From: Nemertoderma westbladi
Lineage: Eukaryota; Xenacoelomorpha; Nemertodermatida; Nemertodermatidae
DNA: 64,000 nt
Direction of reading: 5' to 3'
Assembly: GCA_032718475.1 (NCBI GenBank)
Contig: JAUCBJ010008216.1
Coordinates: 16,086-80,085 of the forward strand
The first letter of the stretch is position 1. Every line of letters starts with the position of its first letter. The translations under genes and the position numbers were made by a program. The notes under the pieces are model-generated. The model did not search any database. It had not been told where the DNA came from and saw only the letters and a list, made by a program, of their open reading frames with translations. Positions 20,701 to 31,083 of this stretch are shown here, one piece after another.

Positions 20701-21210
20701 CTAGAATTAATCGGAAACTTAAGGTCCGATTATTTAGAGCAGCAGTAGTTCCAGTACTCCTCTACGGGAGTCCATGCTGGGCTCTAACTGCTGAGGACAC
20801 CAAATCTCTGGATGGCACATTAACAAGAATGCTACGCCGGGTACATTGTGTCAAGTACAATGCACACATCTCCAACCAGACACTATATAACATTGGAGGT
20901 GTCTCATTGGTTCCCCCAAGCTTGACACTAGGACAAAATCGCCTCCGCTTTGCAGGACATTGCTTTCGCCGCGAGGACCAGCCAGTGCATAATCTTGTAC
21001 TTTGGCAGCCTCATAGAGTGAATAAGCATGGTGGACAGCCCATGACTTTCTTGAGACGCATCTTAAAGGACACTCGCCTTAAAGATGCGGATGATCTAGC
21101 AAATGTCATGGGTGATAGGGAGTTGTGGCGGTGCAATTTTGTTGACAAGCCGGCACAGCATTCTTAAAAATGCAGCTGCAATGCCGCATGCCGATCCTAG
21201 TAGTAGTAGT
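17744..21210 (+). mobile_element. Full-length LINE-A with perfect target-site duplication
   Basis: A 3,467-bp non-LTR retrotransposon. It starts with CCCTGCACCTGGCAGCAAGG, has a 115-base 5' leader, one long ORF, a short 3' UTR and a (TAG)n tail. A perfect 13-bp duplication flanks it, so both ends are exact. It inserted in sense orientation into the E2-E3 intron. The uninterrupted ORF and perfect duplication indicate a young insertion. Confidence 0.95.
17859..21167 (+). CDS. LINE-A ORF: APE-type endonuclease plus reverse transcriptase, 1102 aa
   Basis: A single intact ORF. Residues about 1-115 are a Pro-rich leader. Residues about 125-370 form an apurinic-type endonuclease with VQEHRM, GGIGLLMNP, FLGDFNASL (catalytic Asp/Asn), SQIDHILFRR and the final SSDHRLIV. 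A Lys/Arg-rich linker follows to about 600. The reverse transcriptase (about 600-870) has ASGVDGVPPEVFK, FRGISLISIAAKL, VDFFKAFD and LDFADDLG with the catalytic Asp pair. A C-terminal region ends with LRFAGHCFRRED. The endonuclease nicks the target and the reverse transcriptase copies the RNA from the nick. Compared with copies 2 and 3 it lacks three residues (Ala-Lys-Val) right after SSDHRLIV. The ATG at 17859 is the first in frame; MDYISNAEV at 17949 is an alternative start. It looks RTE-like, but clade needs a tree. Confidence 0.92.
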   Translation: MRHPPCGMANQGVVFAPRADSAKKHPPTPTMDYISNAEVRPLEASGITGHNRPHRRQLTPDRLPVSPPTGERAANNSLSPFPDDLSGPNPGSPGRPDCDGERDSGVGGYSHVPPRPTKPLVNLRQVTRLASVNTLTLGSPMRQGELTALADKLSLSAVGVQEHRMQTGQTDEVLIKDMGGGWRLALASADDSGNGGIGLLMNPTAHAALDKIDQISNRIIRCHFSCSGRLAKKFPKVVLIVCYSPTSVAPVEEVENFYHNLQAATDGVDQHAFLTFLGDFNASLHQSSTSPWVYSNSVNRNSVHLQDFISGNGLFSAETQFKKRTGKLWTHSGPSGHKSQIDHILFRRKYRSSIQDCNAFTLRPFSSDHRLIVRLSLRASRTTKSALPRHDWSSLLQQPSVRSSFTLQLSNRYEALASEAADHCEGYTAFTEAVKLAAAETVPVYPRNRKRAPWTDNKIQNCRNDLHKAQKESRLKQTTAAKNAVKAASRSLNRQYSVNLQELINQQVDAINDADDSRQSSQAWKSINLLTGRKSQPTTKVKAESPADRLNGWKAHFEKLLNNDRVLPDNFIEVKVSESVLPDIPIGDISFAEVKAAAKSIKTNRASGVDGVPPEVFKIPECLKLIYPIIVDMYRTTRVPQEMKTNKLVPVPKKGNLTLYGSFRGISLISIAAKLYNRILLNRIRDPIERLLRGNQNGFRKGRGTMEPILALRRIIEELSKKKDRHLAVIFVDFFKAFDSVSRSRMFSILSLYGIPDEIIAAIRSVYEGSTTFVSTVDGDTEPFEVLWGVLQGDTLAPFLFIIVVDYVLRMSLDHHNDDGVMITPPTGSRSRGNPAKYLTDLDFADDLGVLSESLEGAQRLLSSLEHAASSVGLFINSRKTKILTVNFESPQQVSDRMSISSKDGMLEHVDDFCYLGSWIRKSGEDLRIRKGKAWAALNRLSRIWKSPRINRKLKVRLFRAAVVPVLLYGSPCWALTAEDTKSLDGTLTRMLRRVHCVKYNAHISNQTLYNIGGVSLVPPSLTLGQNRLRFAGHCFRREDQPVHNLVLWQPHRVNKHGGQPMTFLRRILKDTRLKDADDLANVMGDRELWRCNFVDKPAQHS

Positions 21211-21223
21211 AGATAGTATTTAT
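21211..21223. repeat. LINE-A target-site duplication, right copy
   Basis: AGATAGTATTTAT, identical to 17731-17743. Confidence 0.92.
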
Positions 21224-22165
21224 TACTCTAAAATAATAAGAACTGTACCGGTAACAATAGCTAATAATTTCATAAGGGCCACTTAGATCCAACTAACATT
21301 AAGGTTATATGTTACGATATATGGCGCTGTGTACTGAAGCAGCCCACTATACAATACAGTATAAAGTATTTCAGATAAGTCATTAAAATGTACGGCCGTG
21401 ATTAGATATGGACAATAAAATATCCAAGTTTATATATTTCATCCGTTTTTGTACAGTATGTAGTTTGCGTATGTAATTTTATAATAAAATCTTAGTAAAT
21501 AACATTTATGGTGGCAAACTTTCATAAAACTTTAATACGAATTTGCCGTTTATCAATATTGAATGAACTAATTGTCTATTTGTGTTAATTTCCTTTTTTA
21601 TTTCTCCCTAAATTGGCTTTATATCGAATTTATGCTTAATGTGCTTTAATAATCGAGAAATTAATGTTATGGCCAGCAACCTATAAGCCCACCGGGACAG
21701 ATTTCATTACCATATATGGTAATAATTTGTGAAATGGGGCGAAAGGGATCACAACCCAGCTTCCCCATTGGCCCAGCTGTTTTAGGTTAGTCTAATGGTG
21801 GCAGGGTTTGTTGGATCAATGAAACGATTATTGCGTCATAGATATTTCGTCAGCTATAAATTTGCAGTGCTTCAGTCTCTTATTACCGTTTCCACCCGTA
21901 TTACCCTGTTTTTTTACCTGTCTTCATATACTTTGCAGTATTCTGTATGTTTTGAATTCTTTGCTATTTTTCTTTCTTCTAATTATGTAAATCGTTAATG
22001 CTGATTCCTCAGATTACTTCTAGATTACAATTTCTAATAATGATTTCTGCATTGACTCTTGATTTCTATGTAATTGAGTTGTGAAAATCCTTACGGGTTG
22101 CAGTTTCCGTCTGTTTCAAATCTGAATAAACGTGAACTAGTTAAGATTACAAGTAGTACTGTTAC
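21224..22165. other. Intron sequence, nothing recognised
   Basis: AT-rich. The only frame above 60 codons (21795-21998) is Phe/Leu-rich and shows no family. Confidence 0.4.
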
Positions 22166-22396
22166 CATCTCACTGCTAACCACTCCTTGCATTTCGTTGA
22201 CTCTGATACGCTGGCCTGTACCAACCACGTTGAGGCTATGTGGAACATAGCAAAGAGACGAAACAAACGAGAAATGGGAACTTCACGAGTCCTACTAGAC
22301 ACCTACCTCATTGAATTCATGTGGAGGAAAATGAATGGAGATGATCCATTCGAGCACCTTCTTTCTGGAATTCGTGCGTCTTATCCACTGAACTAA
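22166..22396 (+). pseudogene. Merlin-like (ISXO2-type DDE) transposase, C-terminal fragment
   Basis: The frame reads NHSLHFVDSDTLACTNHVEAM, then WNIAKRRNKREMG, then LLDTYLIEFMWRKM and DPFEHLLSGIRASYPLN, ending in TAA. This is the end of an ISXO2-like transposase: the FVD-x-x-T-x-x-x-T-x-x-x-E block with the last catalytic Glu (in HVEAMW), followed by the conserved LxxYLxEFMWR helix. The rest of the transposase and the terminal repeats are not seen, so it is a dead fragment in the E2-E3 intron. Confidence 0.7.
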
Positions 22397-23756
22397 ATTA
22401 ATTTCTAATCAATAGTACTCTTCCGTGAATGCATGTTATTGTTTATTTTATTAATAAATGCTAGCTACCATAAATTCTAGAATATAAATGAGTTCAATAT
22501 CAAAATTTTCATTCATGAATAGTCTTAAAATGTAAAAAAAATGACTTGCAATTTCTTTGAAAATATGCCCCCGTTTCCGAAAAATAACCGTATTTGGGGG
22601 GGGTGACGATCCAGACTTCGTCTCAACGTTAGGGGGTAGAATTAGGGTTTAGTTAGGAGGCCTATGTGTGGCTTTGGGAGGCCTTTGCTTCTTGCATTGA
22701 TATACTAACGTACTAGTATACTAGTATATTAGCACACTAGCAGACTGGTATTCTAGCGCTCTAGTCGACACTAGCTGACTGGCGCTTCTAGCTATAATAT
22801 ATATATATATATTTTGAGATTTAAATAAATATTTGATTTGATTTGACTAGCTTTATTGATACGCTATTTTATGTTGTGTTGCTAAAGAGTGCCGGATTCT
22901 TGATCGTGAATGCTTAGATAGGCGCTGTTTTCTTGATTGTTTTCCATTTCTTAGTTTATGCTTATTAATTGCTGATTAGGACAAAATAATACAGTATTTA
23001 GGCTGTTGCTAGTATAACTCAGTACGTAATAAATTAGAAGTACGTATTCTGGAATACTTAGTAATTAGTACGCAAATTCGTATTTATGACACTGTAGTTA
23101 ATTTAGCAATGTTAAAATAAAATAAAGAATTTGTACGCAGCATAGTGGAGAGTAGTTTAGGTAATTGTTTTAGAATACCGTAGACTATTCAACGCAAGGC
23201 GGTTATTTGGAAATAGCGGGGCAATGGGCTGACAGCGGTATCTAGTATACAGTAGTAATTCGCTGGTCTAAAGCCAGCCAAAGGCCAAGTTTTGACATTA
23301 AGAAAATAAACAGATTTATCCCGTTATAATATTAAAATATTCTCACGTGAAATATTTCGCCCTATAAATTCCAGTGTTTTTGTGATAGGTGAACGCCGAG
23401 TGTTAGACCACCCGCACTCATTTTAAGTAGCCTAGGGAGCCATTTCAGATTTATTGTTTTGGTTATCGCTGTGTGTGGCTTATAGATTCGAACAGTTAGC
23501 TCTCTGTTGAGAAATCGGAAGAGAAAGGAGCGAGTGATTGTCAGAGCCGTATAGTTTGTAATAGTAACATATATAGCGGACGGTTCTGAAATTCTGCTTG
23601 CATTCAACAGAAGAAATTGCGTTGGACCAAGTTGGAGCGCTTAACATTATATTTATAACACATGGAGAGAAAGTACCCACGAGACATTAGGATAAATTAT
23701 TCATACAATTATAGAAGGGATTATAATGTACGAATATAGGAGAGATCATCAGAGTA
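22397..23756. other. Intron sequence with short CTAGTA-rich patch
   Basis: A degenerate run of CTAGTATA-like words at about 22698-22800 ends in an (AT)n tract. Otherwise no gene, RNA or clear element is seen. Confidence 0.4.
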
Positions 23757-24603
23757 GAGATAGTAGAGTAGATAGAGAGTAGAGAGTAGAGAGTAAAGAG
23801 TAGAGAGTAGAAAGTAGAAAGTAGAGAATAGAGAGTAGAGAGTAGAAAGTAGAAAGTAGAGAGTAGAGAGTAGATAGTAGAGAGTAGAGAATAGAGAGTA
23901 GAGAGTAGAAAGTAGAGAGTAGAGAGTAGAGAATAGAGAGTAGAGAGTAGAGAGTAGAGAGTAGAGAGTAGAGAGTAGATAGTAGAGAGTAGAGAGTAGA
24001 GAGTAGAGAGTAGAGAGTAGAGAGTAGAGAGTAGAGAGTAGAGAGTAGAGAGTAGAGAGTAGAGAGTAGAGAGTAGAGAGTAGAGAGTAGAGAGTAGAGA
24101 GTAGAGAGTAGAGAGTAGAGAGTAGAGAGTAGAGAGTAGAGAGTAGAGAGTAGAGAGTAGAGAGTAGAGAGTAGAGAGTAGAGAGTAGAGAGTAGAGAGT
24201 AGAGAGTAGAGAGTAGAGAGTAGAGAGTAGAGAGTAGAGAGTAGAGAGTAGAGAGTAGAGAGTAGAGAGTAGAGAGTAGAGAGTAGAGAGTAGAGAGTAG
24301 AGAGTAGAGAGTAGAGAGTAGAGAGTAGAGAGTAGAGAGTAGAGAGTAGAGAGTAGAGAGTAGAGAGTAGAGAGTAGAGAGTAGAGAGTAGAGAGTAGAG
24401 AGTAGAGAGTAGAGAGTAGAGAGTAGAGAGTAGAGAGTAGAGAGTAGAAAGTAGAGAGTAGAGAGTAGAGAGTAGAGAGTAGAGAGTAGAGCGTAGAGCG
24501 TAGAGAGTAGAGAGTAGAAAGTAGAGAGGAGAGAGTAGAGAGGAGAGAGGAGAGAGTAGAGAGGAGAGAGGAGAGAGTAGAGAGGAGAGAGGAGAGAGAG
24601 GAG
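23757..24603. repeat. 7-bp satellite (AGAGTAG)n, about 120 units
   Basis: Nearly uniform AGAGTAG heptamers over about 840 bp, pure from about 23930 to 24450. The edges mix AGAAAGTAG, AGATAGTAG and, at the right end, AGAGGAG variants. On the minus strand it creates two overlapping 300-codon frames of a 7-residue repeat (LYSLLST), an artefact of the stop-free unit. Confidence 0.97.
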
Positions 24604-25600
24604 AGTCAGAGTACAAAGAGAAAACGAACCATAACGGCAAAACCTACAAAACAAAGATAATGAATGCAAAACCATTACTAACTAATGCGGCGGTTACAAA
24701 ACAACTTAAATATCGTACCAGTACTATTATACTAGTACTCTTATTGGTTGTTATGGTTTACTTAACATTGTTTCTATGGCCAGGTGCCTTGTGTGAAATT
24801 TGTCATTTGACCGTCATGAGTCATAAATTCCACTTTCTAAATTGTCTCAAGACTGATTTTTTATTTTGTAGCAATTTGTCTTTCTTTTGATATTATTTTT
24901 TCTGCTTTTTCCACTGCTCCGGTAGGTATTTTGGAAGTTTTGTGCATGATTATTATATTACTATTTATTTGATGTATGGGATCCGTACCTACTGGACTGT
25001 ACCAGTTTTTGATAAATAAAGAGACTAATAATATAAATATTGAGTAGAGTTGGGGCTGTTGCGCGGTCTACTGGCGGGTGTTAGACACCCGGGATGTAAG
25101 AGATTCCTGCACTCTGCTAGAATTAGGGAAGTACACACACAGTCCCTCCACTGCCTTTCGATGGCCCATGTTGCAAAAATCACACTAGGGGTTTAGTTGG
25201 AGACCTAATTAGACAGAGACCATATGCTGGGGTGATGGTAATGACTCCAGAGAGATGAAATCCAGGTGGAGAGCGCAAATGGAGCATTTGCGCCGTGAGA
25301 GTGCATGGTCGACGGCGTTGGCCATGTGGTATTGTTCTAGAATATTACAGTATTATTAATCCCATGTAAAGTTAAAACTTAAAGCCCATGTTGCTGATGG
25401 AAAATAACAAATGCCTACCTTGATTTTGTTAAGGTCAGTTTTGTTTATACTTGAAGGCTTACATATATAAGTATACATGGGCATAATATTTCAAATACTT
25501 TTGTTGCGCCTGTCGATTAGTATAAATCAACAGGCGCATAGACCCCCCCCCCCCCCCCCCCCCCAATTTATATTACTTGCACATGAACATTAGTAGGACT
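24604..25600. other. Intron sequence, nothing firm
   Basis: No gene recognised. A 9-bp hairpin (TGCGCCTGT ... ACAGGCGCA, 25504-25538) stands beside a run of 22 C at 25543-25564. Confidence 0.4.
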
Positions 25601-25743
25601 ACAGAAGTACTTGGGTATTTCTGTATTCACAATATTCAACTACCATATATGAAGATAGGGTACGTTTTGACTAAAATTCTGCATCTGATGTAACGTTTTG
25701 ACTAGGCCTATCTGCCAAAAGAACCTCCACTATATCTGCCCTA
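25601..25743 (+). repeat. 140-bp dispersed repeat R1, copy 1
   Basis: Matches 30940-31083 closely: ATATGAAGATAGGGTACG, TAACGTTTTGACTAGGCC and CCAAAAGAACCTCCAC occur in the same order and spacing. It ends at CCCTA, where LINE-C begins. Confidence 0.9.
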
Positions 25744-28700
25744 GTTAGTTAGTTAGTTAGTTTATTGTCGTATCCGGGATGAAAACTCAAACAAACAATA
25801 TAAACAACAAGCACCATAAAGCAAAGGATAGACCAATTATAAAATGTATACTAAATATATACTACTTACGATATACTGTACTACCGAAGTATATTTCCGA
25901 TTTCTATTGGATACGATATAATTGTATTCCTGATTTATTCTACTTAATTAATTATACTAAATGTACTACAAATTTCTGATAATGACAGAAAGAAATTTAA
26001 ATTGAAAATTGAAATTAAGCCGATCGTTATTCGTTACATTATTACTTTTTGTGTACCTCGATAATTTCATGACACAAACTAGTTAGTTCTGAATTGCTCA
26101 AACTCCCTAGGGCCGTTGGTAGATCTCTGTCACTACTCTCAAGGTATTTGGCTCTTTGCAATGACGATAAAGAGCATTGTAGAAATATATGTGTGTCCGT
26201 TTGAATGTCACCGCACGCGCATAGTCGTTCGTCTCTTGGGATACGCGACCATCTTCCCATTTCCATTGGTAGCGACGTCGAACTCATCCGTATTCTAGTA
26301 AAGTCAATTCTTTGAAATTCTGGAATAGAGGAGTCACTATAAACTGAAAGGCAGACTAAATTCGGGTTGAACTGGAGGTAATTTGATATCCTCGTGGAAT
26401 TTCTAACATTTGCTGTGGTACGCTCTTTTATCACGTTTAATGAGGATTGAGGGTTATTAGTATTACCATTCATCATGTTGTCAATATATTTACCACACGG
26501 GCTTTTTAGACTCGATGCTAATTTTATTGCGAACTCGTGGTAACTTCCGACGAAATTAGATCTCTTTGTTAACCCTTGAAGAAAGTTCTTTTGTCGTATT
26601 TTTATTGTTGTCTCTATATGTTCCACTCCTGTTTCTATCCATGTTAAATCATTTGGTGTCGTGCATCTCACGTTTAGTAAATGTTTAAGAGACTTTATGG
26701 TCATTGATACGATCGGTTTAATATTGTTACACAGCCATGTCTCGCTTCCGTATAACAATTTTGATTGTAAGGCAGCGTTCCATACCAATTTTTTTACAGT
26801 AAATGGGGCATCAGCGTTTTTTGCTAGGAATGATGAAAACTTGTTGTAGTTGGACATGCGGGAATTCATATCGTCGGTGGCCTGCACAGATATCGGGTTG
26901 ATGGAAATGGTTGCTCCAAGATATACATATGAATCAACGCATAGTAAGATGATGTCATCAACTTTAATGGGGTCTTGATCTTGGGTTGATTCGGCCGAGG
27001 ATAAAAATTTTGATTTTGTTGGGTGGATTATCATACCCAGCTCATCACTTTTCTTCTTTATTCGCCGTACTTTTTCGATTAGAATACTGCGTGAAGTGGC
27101 ACAAACACAGGTATCATCCATTAATAATAATAAGTGAAAACTGCGCAACCAATCATCTTCTCCCATGTCGTCAACCACATCCACTATAGGGTCTATATGG
27201 GCGCAGAATAATGGGCAACTCGATGGTTTTCCCTGACCCACCCCTGCAGTACTCTCGAATACGCAGGAACCGAATTTGTTTGTAGTGTTTTGCATAGATC
27301 TAGCGAGGGCCATAAGAAACTTCGCGCCGCATCCTTTATCTATTAATCGTTGAAGAAGCTTTGTGCGGTCGACTTTATCGTAGGCTTTTTCATAGTCGAT
27401 AAATGCGATGAATAGTTGTTTTTTCATACGTATGGATATATCTATAATTAGCCTGATACATAAAATTTGTTCCATGCAACCGCGACCTGGCTGCCCACCA
27501 GCCTGTTTCAGGTGCGGTTTGTACCATAAGTTGAAGCGTTTTGTTAAAACCGAATCATATAGTTTTGCTAGTGCTGGTGCTACCGAAATTCCCCGGTAAT
27601 TTTTCGGTAAAAACCGTCTGCCCTTTTTAAAAATTGCGAAAAAATTTGACATAGACCACTCACTTGGATACTGGGTGTTGCCAGAAAATACACGGTTGAA
27701 AAATTGCGTGAGTGATATAAGCCAATCTTCATTCAGCAGCTTTAACAGGCCCGGGGGTAGTCCGTCTACACCGGCTGCCTTGTTTGGTTTTAAGGAGTTT
27801 ATACATTCGGCAACCTCGTTCGGGTTTATATCATCGTCCAGGACAGGGATGTTCAGAGTTACCTTGGCAATTTTTTCATTTATAAAGTGCTCCAAATCAT
27901 TGGTGAATTTTGGTGACAGCAGGTCTTTAAAATAATTTGCGAATTCACTGTCGGTAGGCGTATACTTTATTTCATCATTTCTGATGTCATGGTTCACAGT
28001 TCCATTCCAATTTATTGCGTTCCACAATGTTTTCGGTTCATTGATAGCCACTAACCATTGCCATCGTGCTATTGAGTTTTTACTGCTCGTATCCCTTGAC
28101 ACAGGCATATGTTTGTTTCGCTTTATCGATGGGCATTGTTTGGCTAGTTGAGTTAGTGAGGAAACTATGGTGGTATTAAATTGTGCTCCGGTTGATATTG
28201 GGTTATTGTTATTTCCTGGTGGGTTCATGTTATTTATTTTTTCTTTAAACAGTTGTACATCGATACGACTGTACCGGTTACAGGGTTTACTTTGACTTTG
28301 TGTAATGTGTGTTTCGCCCAGTTGATTCGCTCGTGTTAGCAAACTGTCCAGGTCTGTATACTCAGCTGTAAAGTCAAAACTTAACGCAGCATGATCCGTA
28401 TATTTCACTGATTGTATAACCGTCAAGAATCCAATATATTGTAATATGGAGGGGCTGCACAGTACCCAGTCCACTTGGGAAACCCACTTGCTACCTTGTT
28501 TATAAGTCAGGTCGCCATGGTAACTATTTGTTGGAGTATTGAGATGATTAAGGGGAACTAGCGTACATGCTGAGCATAAACGGCGAATTTCACGACCGGA
28601 CTATTTACTATTTAGGACTGTATCCGGGTTTGTCGAAAATGTCATGTTTGCTTTATTGTCTGTAAAATAATCTAAGTTGCTAAGTCTGGCGTTGATATCT

Positions 28701-29146
28701 CCGAACACTACAACTTTACTATATTTATGATACTGTTCATTTATTATCGAAAATGCACTAAATTCATGATAAGGCGAATCGGTTGGGGAGATATACACAG
28801 CGCATCAATCAAAAAGGCTAGAATCAAAAATTAACGAGAACCAAATTTGATCTTTATAAACATTTACATTGCATACGTTATTAATAATTGTAGAACGGAT
28901 GAACAGACCTACACCACCTCGTAGTTCCTCACCTCGGATACATTGGCTTCGAATAAATGAAAAACCTGCCAAAGCAATTGGGTACTGAGTTTTGAGCTCT
29001 GAAATTGCGATTATGTCATACTGAGCTGCTAGTTTAGAGTAATAGTCACTTTCCAGTTTCCCGGTAACACCATTAATATTTATTGCTAAAAATTGTATAG
29101 AGTTTTTCATCCCATGACTTAAAAAAAAAACATACATAAACACACT
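25744..29146 (-). mobile_element. LINE-C, near full-length, inserted at edge of repeat R1
   Basis: A third non-LTR retrotransposon on the minus strand. Its 3' end is an (AACT)n tail (GTTAGTTAGTTAG at 25744-25756 on the + strand). Its coding part begins about 3 bases from the 5' border. The words after the 5' border, CTACATGTAGGCCTACCATA (29145-29164), continue repeat R1 exactly as in its second copy at 31074-31093, so the element split R1. At most 3-4 bases are duplicated. Confidence 0.85.
26042..29143 (-). pseudogene. LINE-C endonuclease-reverse transcriptase ORF with two stops
   Basis: A 1034-codon frame on the minus strand is broken only by two in-frame stops, at codon 113 (28805-28807) and codon 181 (28601-28603), both inside the endonuclease. 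The endonuclease begins near codon 12 (MKNSIQFLAININGV) and includes ISELKT, VVFGDINAR and QVDWVL. The reverse transcriptase has NKAAGVDGLPPGLLK, YRGISVAPALAKLYD, FIDYEKAYDKVD and LLLLMDDTCVC, where the usual Tyr/Phe-x-Asp-Asp is Leu-Met-Asp-Asp. A late Cys/His finger CACGDIQTDTHIFLQC follows near the C-terminus. The 810-codon part from 28474 to 26042 is fully open. With no frameshift and only two point-type stops, inactivation looks recent. Confidence 0.87.
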
Positions 29147-29318
29147 ACATGTAGGCCTACCATATTATTAAATTATTATTTATACTTTAAAAATTTGTGG
29201 CACGAAACACATCACACGAAATGGAATTACAATAAAAACAAGCCATTTAAAACCATTTTCAATCAATTAATTCAGCACCTTGGAAAACCTAATAAAAAAA
29301 AAATTATTCAAATTTGTT

Positions 29319-29432
29319 GAATTGACAAAGGTGGTTCTGAATTAACGAGGGTGGACCCAGAGCTATCGAGGGTGGTCCCTGAATTATCGAGTGAGGACCG
29401 AGAGTTAATAAGGATATTCCCTGGATTAATAA
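29319..29432. repeat. 21-bp degenerate tandem repeat, about 5 copies
   Basis: Successive units follow GAATTAACGAGGGTGGACC plus CA with 3-7 changes each (29319, 29339, 29360, 29381, 29402). Confidence 0.8.
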
Positions 29433-30023
29433 AAAATAATTAATACCAAAATTAATAACAAAAGGAAACACCCAAAATATAATACCAGCAAATACAGAAA
29501 TATACTCATATTAACAAATAAAACAAAAATAATTATTTAATAAAAAATTTAATATTGAACTTTTAAAGCTCTAAAATCACAAAGAAACCCATGAAGGTGT
29601 ATTCCAATTACAATTGGTCAACCCCAGTGATTTTAAAATACACCAGACATGTCAGAGAGCATTGTAAGTATTATTTCCTTGTGCAAAAATTAATTCTTCT
29701 TGATATATTATATGCAAAATTTTCATGCATATTCAAACAATCAAAAGCGTGAAACCGGTAGTCATACAGCAATTGGATGTCTCTAGTAGGATCGGAAACA
29801 CTCTAGAGAACATTTAAAAATAAACTTCATCATTCCAAAGTGAATACTTCTTGAGATATAGCCTTTCAAAAAATTAACCAATCATAGACCACGTAGCAAA
29901 ACCCGACAATCCAACAGCTATAAAACATCGTCAGTGAGTTAGCGCATACTCCAGAGAATATTCTTAGCTTTCAAACTTCATCCCAAAGTGAAGCAAAGTC
30001 GAGTTATCGTCGTTCAAAGCATT
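29433..30023. other. Intron sequence, AT-rich
   Basis: No coding region. Some words (CCAATCATAGACCACG near 29879) look like very old copies of the 149-bp repeat that follows. Confidence 0.4.
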
Positions 30024-30276
30024 AGCCAATCAGGCACCGTATCTGATGACCACGGTATGGGGGTGACTTGGGACCTCAACGCGAGATTCAGAACACCATC
30101 CAAAACATATTCGCATAAAATCATATCACTAATTGTCAAGGCCTAGGTAATTTTTCAGCGTTTGAATATTTGAGCCAATCAGGTGCCAGATACAGTGACC
30201 ACGGTACGCGCGTGACCTGAGACCACAATGGAAGGTTCAGAGTAATGGCCAAAACATTTTCGCATCAAATTGTACC
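30024..30276. repeat. 149-bp degenerate tandem repeat, two copies
   Basis: AGCCAATCAGGCACCG at 30024 and AGCCAATCAGGTGCCA at 30173 begin parallel segments that both continue through GACCACGGTA, GTGAC, TTCAGA and CGCATNAAAT at matched spacing. Confidence 0.8.
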
Positions 30277-30680
30277 GTAAAATGTTACTGCGTATCCGCA
30301 AAGTCACCTACCGGTATTTGATCAGCAAAAGATCAGGTCTGAATGTGTGATTTGGGTCTGATCATATTTTCCTTTGCATGCATAAGAAGCCCTTCAATGG
30401 TCAATATCCGCTACATTGATCTAATCCATATCGTCAGATAGCCCGTGTTGCTGTTATAAGATTTATTTTGATTTATTTTGATTTGGTGCGATTTGGGTAA
30501 TTTAGTTTTTTTGGGGTAAACTATGGTATTAATAACTTCCAGTAAAATGCCTACGTTAAGAACATTGCTAGAAATGTCAATCATCTATAGCCTACAAACT
30601 AAGGGTAACTGTCAGCCAGTTACTGTACATGAGCAGATGGGTATACTAAGTAAGGTTCCTAAAGGTACTAAATAAGGTTC
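30277..30680. other. Intron sequence, nothing recognised
   Basis: AT-rich, no frame or RNA gene seen. A short ACTAAGTAAGGTTCC/ACTAAATAAGGTTCC direct repeat stands just left of the SINE. Confidence 0.4.
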
Positions 30681-30936
30681 CACCTTTGGTGTAGTGGTTG
30701 CATTGAATTCACATCTCCTGTAGGTCGTGGGTTCGATCCTCACATGGGCCAGGGCAGTTTTCGTTTCGGCACGAATGCTTTAAAGGGACCAGCCAGGGCT
30801 CATCTCTGCAATGAGTACTAGAGTTTCCTCTGGGGAGTAAAGTTCTGGGGGGACCGCACTGGAAATAAGTCGTCAGACTTTGTGCGTAATCCCTGGCCAA
30901 GCGGCCGAAGAAAATTTACTTTTACTTTACTTTTAA
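30681..30936 (+). mobile_element. tRNA-derived SINE-B
   Basis: Starts with a pol III type-2 promoter: A-box-like TTGGTGTAGTGG at about 30686-30697 and B box GGTTCGATCC at 30730-30739, spaced as in tRNA genes. A non-tRNA body (CCAGGGCAGTTTTCG and GGGGAGTAAAGTTCTGG) and a TTTACTTTTACTTTACTTTT tail follow. The head is also present, in opposite orientations, in both arms of the long-TIR element at 34581-39397. It is not a functional tRNA: no cloverleaf can be drawn. Confidence 0.8.
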
Positions 30937-30939
30937 AGT

Positions 30940-31083
30940 ACAGGAGTACTTGGATATTCCTGTATTGACAATACTCAACTATATGAAGATAGGGTACGTT
31001 TTGACTAAAATACGGCATCTGATGTAACGTTTTGACTAGGCCTATCTGCCAAAAGAACCTCCACTATATATGCCCTACATGTA
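30940..31083 (+). repeat. 140-bp dispersed repeat R1, copy 2
   Basis: Uninterrupted copy of 25601-25743, continuing into CTACATGTAGGCCTACCATA as the first copy does beyond LINE-C. Confidence 0.9.

Noticed and set aside
23687-24675. Two overlapping minus ORFs of about 310 codons (LYSLLST repeat)
   Set aside because: They are the 7-bp satellite read in two frames; low complexity and no family.
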